From Sulfuricurvum sp. (GTDB lineage: Bacteria; Campylobacterota; Campylobacteria; Campylobacterales; Sulfurimonadaceae): a DNA stretch of 7,568 nt. The first letter of the stretch is position 1. Every line of letters begins with the position of its first letter. Of the stretch, positions 6,818 through 7,568 are shown in pieces. The translations under genes were made by a program, and so were the position numbers. The stretch is taken from assembly GCA_024635855.1 (NCBI GenBank), contig JAGXHZ010000016.1, positions 1 through 7,568 of the forward strand. Direction: 5' to 3'. The notes under the pieces are model-generated. The model worked only from the letters and a program-made list of their open reading frames with translations. It ran no database searches and was not told the DNA's origin.

Positions 6818-6848
6818 ATTTTAGCAGAGAGAGAGAGAGAGATGTCAA
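6818..6848 (-). promoter_or_regulatory. Sigma-70-type promoter with a dinucleotide tract as spacer
   Basis: On the minus strand TTGACA (6848-6843, a perfect -35) is followed by 19 bases (6842-6824) and TAAAAT (6823-6818), which is preceded by TGC as an extended -10. Seventeen of the 19 spacer bases are the (TC)8-T tract. Initiation would fall near 6811, about 25 bases before the ankyrin gene's ATG. A spacer of 19 is longer than the optimal 17; loss of one TC would make it ideal. Confidence 0.68.
6826..6842. repeat. (AG)8 dinucleotide microsatellite
   Basis: Eight uninterrupted AG units plus one A, read as (TC)8-T on the minus strand. It lies exactly between the -35 and -10 hexamers of the ankyrin operon promoter. 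Tracts of this kind change length by slipped-strand mispairing during replication. Confidence 0.95.
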
Positions 6849-6870
6849 GAGCTAAGAAATGGGCCTTAGG

Positions 6871-6908
6871 GATGGATTCCGCGTCGTAGCGCGGAATGAG
6901 ATGGACGG
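6871..6908 (-). repeat. Solitary REP-like palindrome, GC-variant stem
   Basis: GATGGATTCC...GGAATGAGATGGACGG has arms ATTCCGCG (6876-6883) and CGCGGAAT (6890-6897). Flanks match the right-hand half of the doublets, except that the ATGACGG end is interrupted (ATGAGATGGACGG). Stem bases differ from the other copies, yet pairing is fully kept. Confidence 0.8.
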
Positions 6909-6938
6909 TGAGATGCTAGAAATAAAATCAATAGTTTT

Positions 6939-6947
6939 TGGTACAAT
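6939..6947 (+). promoter_or_regulatory. Possible extended -10 promoter for the GIY-YIG gene
   Basis: TGGTACAAT combines a TGn extension with a near-consensus -10 (TACAAT, 6942-6947) in an AT-rich stretch with T/A runs upstream. There is no good -35, which is usual for Campylobacterota housekeeping promoters. Transcription would start near 6954 and carry the whole palindromic doublet (6968-7044) in the 5' untranslated region. Confidence 0.42.
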
Positions 6948-6967
6948 CAGCAAGAATATTATTTCCC

Positions 6968-7044
6968 CGTCATCCCCGACTTGATCGGGGATCCAGTGGT
7001 TTTAAATACTGGGGATGGATTCCCAATCGAGTTGGGAATGACGG
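6968..7044. repeat. REPIN-like palindromic doublet, left flank of the GIY-YIG gene
   Basis: Two inverted halves make this 77-base unit. The left half has arms ATCCCCGA (6972-6979) and TCGGGGAT (6985-6992); the right half has ATTCCCAA (7019-7026) and TTGGGAAT (7032-7039). The halves also pair with each other at the ends (CGTCAT with ATGACG) and near the middle (CCAGT 6993-6997 with ACTGG 7008-7012). It ends 19 bases before the GIY-YIG start codon. Confidence 0.9.
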
Positions 7045-7063
7045 AATAGACTAGGAAACATAT

Positions 7064-7351
7064 ATGAAACAACCTGCTGTTTATATTTTAGCAAGTCAGC
7101 GAAATGGTACACTTTACATCGGAGTTACGTCTAATTTAGCAAAACGTATTTATGAACATAAAACTCATGTTGTCGAAGGATTTACGGATAAATACAGTGT
7201 TGATTTTCTTGTATGGTTTGAATTACATGATACGATGGAAGCTGCTATTTCACGAGAAAAAGTGCTCAAGCGATGGAATCGATTATGGAAAACAGAGTTG
7301 ATAGAGACAAAAAATCCTGAGTGGAATGATTTGTATGAAGAGATATTATGA
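7064..7351 (+). CDS. GIY-YIG nuclease-domain protein, stand-alone
   Basis: The 95-aa protein is a single GIY-YIG domain of the short bacterial (UvrC/intron-endonuclease-related, YhbQ-like) type. Expected catalytic residues line up with those of I-TevI: Tyr7 (AVYILAS), Tyr18 (LYIGVT), Arg28 and His32 (KRIYEHK), Glu65 (ISREKVLKRW) and Asn84 (NPEW). The end WNDLYEEIL is typical of this subfamily. There is no extra DNA-binding domain. The start ATG has AGGAAA at 7053-7058. It is flanked at 19 and 17 bases by two 77-base palindromic doublets in direct orientation. Substrate and function are unknown for most of this subfamily; processing of the hairpin repeats is my inference from context, not from the protein itself. 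Confidence 0.92.
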   Translation: MKQPAVYILASQRNGTLYIGVTSNLAKRIYEHKTHVVEGFTDKYSVDFLVWFELHDTMEAAISREKVLKRWNRLWKTELIETKNPEWNDLYEEIL

Positions 7352-7355
7352 AAAA

Positions 7356-7367
7356 GATGGATTCCCA
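7356..7367. repeat. Truncated repeat fragment before the right doublet
   Basis: AGATGGATTCCC AG matches the start of the right-hand half-unit (compare GGATGGATTCCC at 7013-7024) and is cut off where the next doublet begins at 7369. This suggests insertion of one unit into another or a deletion between units. Confidence 0.6.
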
Positions 7368-7368
7368 G

Positions 7369-7445
7369 CGTCATCCCCGACTTGATCGGGGATCCAGTGC
7401 TCTTAAATCTGGGAGATAGATTCCCAATCAAGTTGAGAATGACGG
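7369..7445. repeat. REPIN-like palindromic doublet, right flank of the GIY-YIG gene
   Basis: It has the same length (77 bases) and orientation as the copy at 6968-7044. The first 31 bases are identical, and I count about nine mismatches in total without gaps. Left-half arms are ATCCCCGA (7373-7380) and TCGGGGAT (7386-7393). The right half (ATTCCCAA and TTGAGAAT) has one stem mismatch, so this copy is slightly decayed. It begins 17 bases after the GIY-YIG stop codon. Confidence 0.9.
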
Positions 7446-7474
7446 GAGTGTTGTGAATGACAAAAGAAAAAGAT

Positions 7475-7503
7475 GGATCCCCGATCGAGTCGGGGATGAC
7501 GGG
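7475..7503 (-). repeat. Solitary REP-like palindrome before the SDR gene
   Basis: GGATCCCCGA...GGGGATGACGGG has arms ATCCCCGA (7477-7484) and TCGGGGAT (7490-7497) around TCGAG. It is oriented like the right-hand half-units. It ends directly against the purine-rich AAGGGA (7504-7509) that serves as ribosome-binding site of the next gene. Confidence 0.88.
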
Positions 7504-7513
7504 AAGGGAAAAA

Positions 7514-7568
7514 ATGCGCATAATCATCACAGGAGCCAGCAGTGGACTGGGTGAAGCGTTAGCGTTTC
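7514..7568 (+). CDS. Short-chain dehydrogenase/reductase, N-terminal fragment (runs off the window)
   Basis: Only 18 codons are visible: MRIIITGASSGLGEALAF. The TGASSGLG stretch is the glycine-rich TGxxxGxG nucleotide-binding motif of the SDR Rossmann fold, right after the first beta strand, so this is the true N-terminus of an NAD(P)-dependent oxidoreductase. AAGGGA (7504-7509) lies at a normal distance from the ATG. The substrate cannot be told from this part. No separate promoter is obvious, and it may be read through from the GIY-YIG gene upstream. Confidence 0.8.
   Translation, partial: MRIIITGASSGLGEALAF

Noticed and set aside
6968..7445. Classical insertion sequence with a DDE or HUH transposase
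   Set aside because: The only enzyme inside is a GIY-YIG domain; I see no transposase and no target-site duplication that I could establish.
6871..7503. CRISPR array
   Set aside because: The repeats are palindromic, differ in sequence and orientation, and are irregularly spaced around a gene; there are no uniform repeats and spacers and no cas genes.
7165..7530. Minus-strand 121-aa open frame over the GIY-YIG gene and the repeats
   Set aside because: It is made of translated palindromes (VIPDSIGDPS, GSPIKSGMT) plus antisense of the nuclease gene, with no independent support.

Overview
The window looks like chromosomal DNA of a Campylobacterota (Epsilonproteobacteria) member. The style of the ribosomal proteins, the run rplF-rplR-rpsE-rplO-secY-map-infA and the moderate AT-richness point to the Sulfurimonas/Sulfuricurvum side rather than Campylobacter or Helicobacter. 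That placement rests on recognising the proteins by eye, not on a search.

Layout: (1) Bases 1-147 are not what a simple translation suggests. Read on the minus strand they are a diverged, inverted copy of the rplF segment at 159-305, so the left end is a fold-back joint, most likely a chimeric contig end. (2) 149-3887 (+) is a tightly packed housekeeping operon: the 3' part of rplF (L6), rplR (L18), rpsE (S5), rplO (L15), secY, map and infA. It covers ribosome assembly, the Sec translocon, N-terminal Met removal and initiation factor IF-1. (3) At 3882-3907 a perfect 11-bp hairpin holds the stop codons of the two convergent genes infA and ppnP. (4) 3902-5297 (-) is a run of cvfB-like S1/winged-helix gene, a 71-aa conserved-looking hypothetical and ppnP. 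(5) 5366-6786 (-) is an operon of three overlapping or abutting genes: a cytoplasmic ankyrin-repeat protein, an exported protein resembling surface-adhesin E, and a small outer-membrane beta-barrel-like protein. Its likely promoter has a consensus -35 (TTGACA) and an extended -10 (TGC TAAAAT). The 19-bp spacer between them is almost entirely a (TC)8 dinucleotide tract, the architecture of a phase-variable promoter. (6) 6871-7503 holds a cluster of REP-like palindromes. Two 77-bp doublets, each made of two inverted palindromic halves, flank a complete GIY-YIG nuclease gene almost symmetrically. Solitary halves lie at 5331-5361, 6871-6908 and 7475-7503. (7) 7514 to the end is the start of a short-chain dehydrogenase/reductase gene that runs off the window.

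The most interesting points are the tract-in-spacer promoter in front of the three-gene envelope operon, and the GIY-YIG gene bracketed by palindromic doublets, which suggests a nuclease/repeat partnership analogous in layout to RAYT/REPIN systems. The inverted rplF fragment at the left edge is the main caution about the integrity of the sequence.
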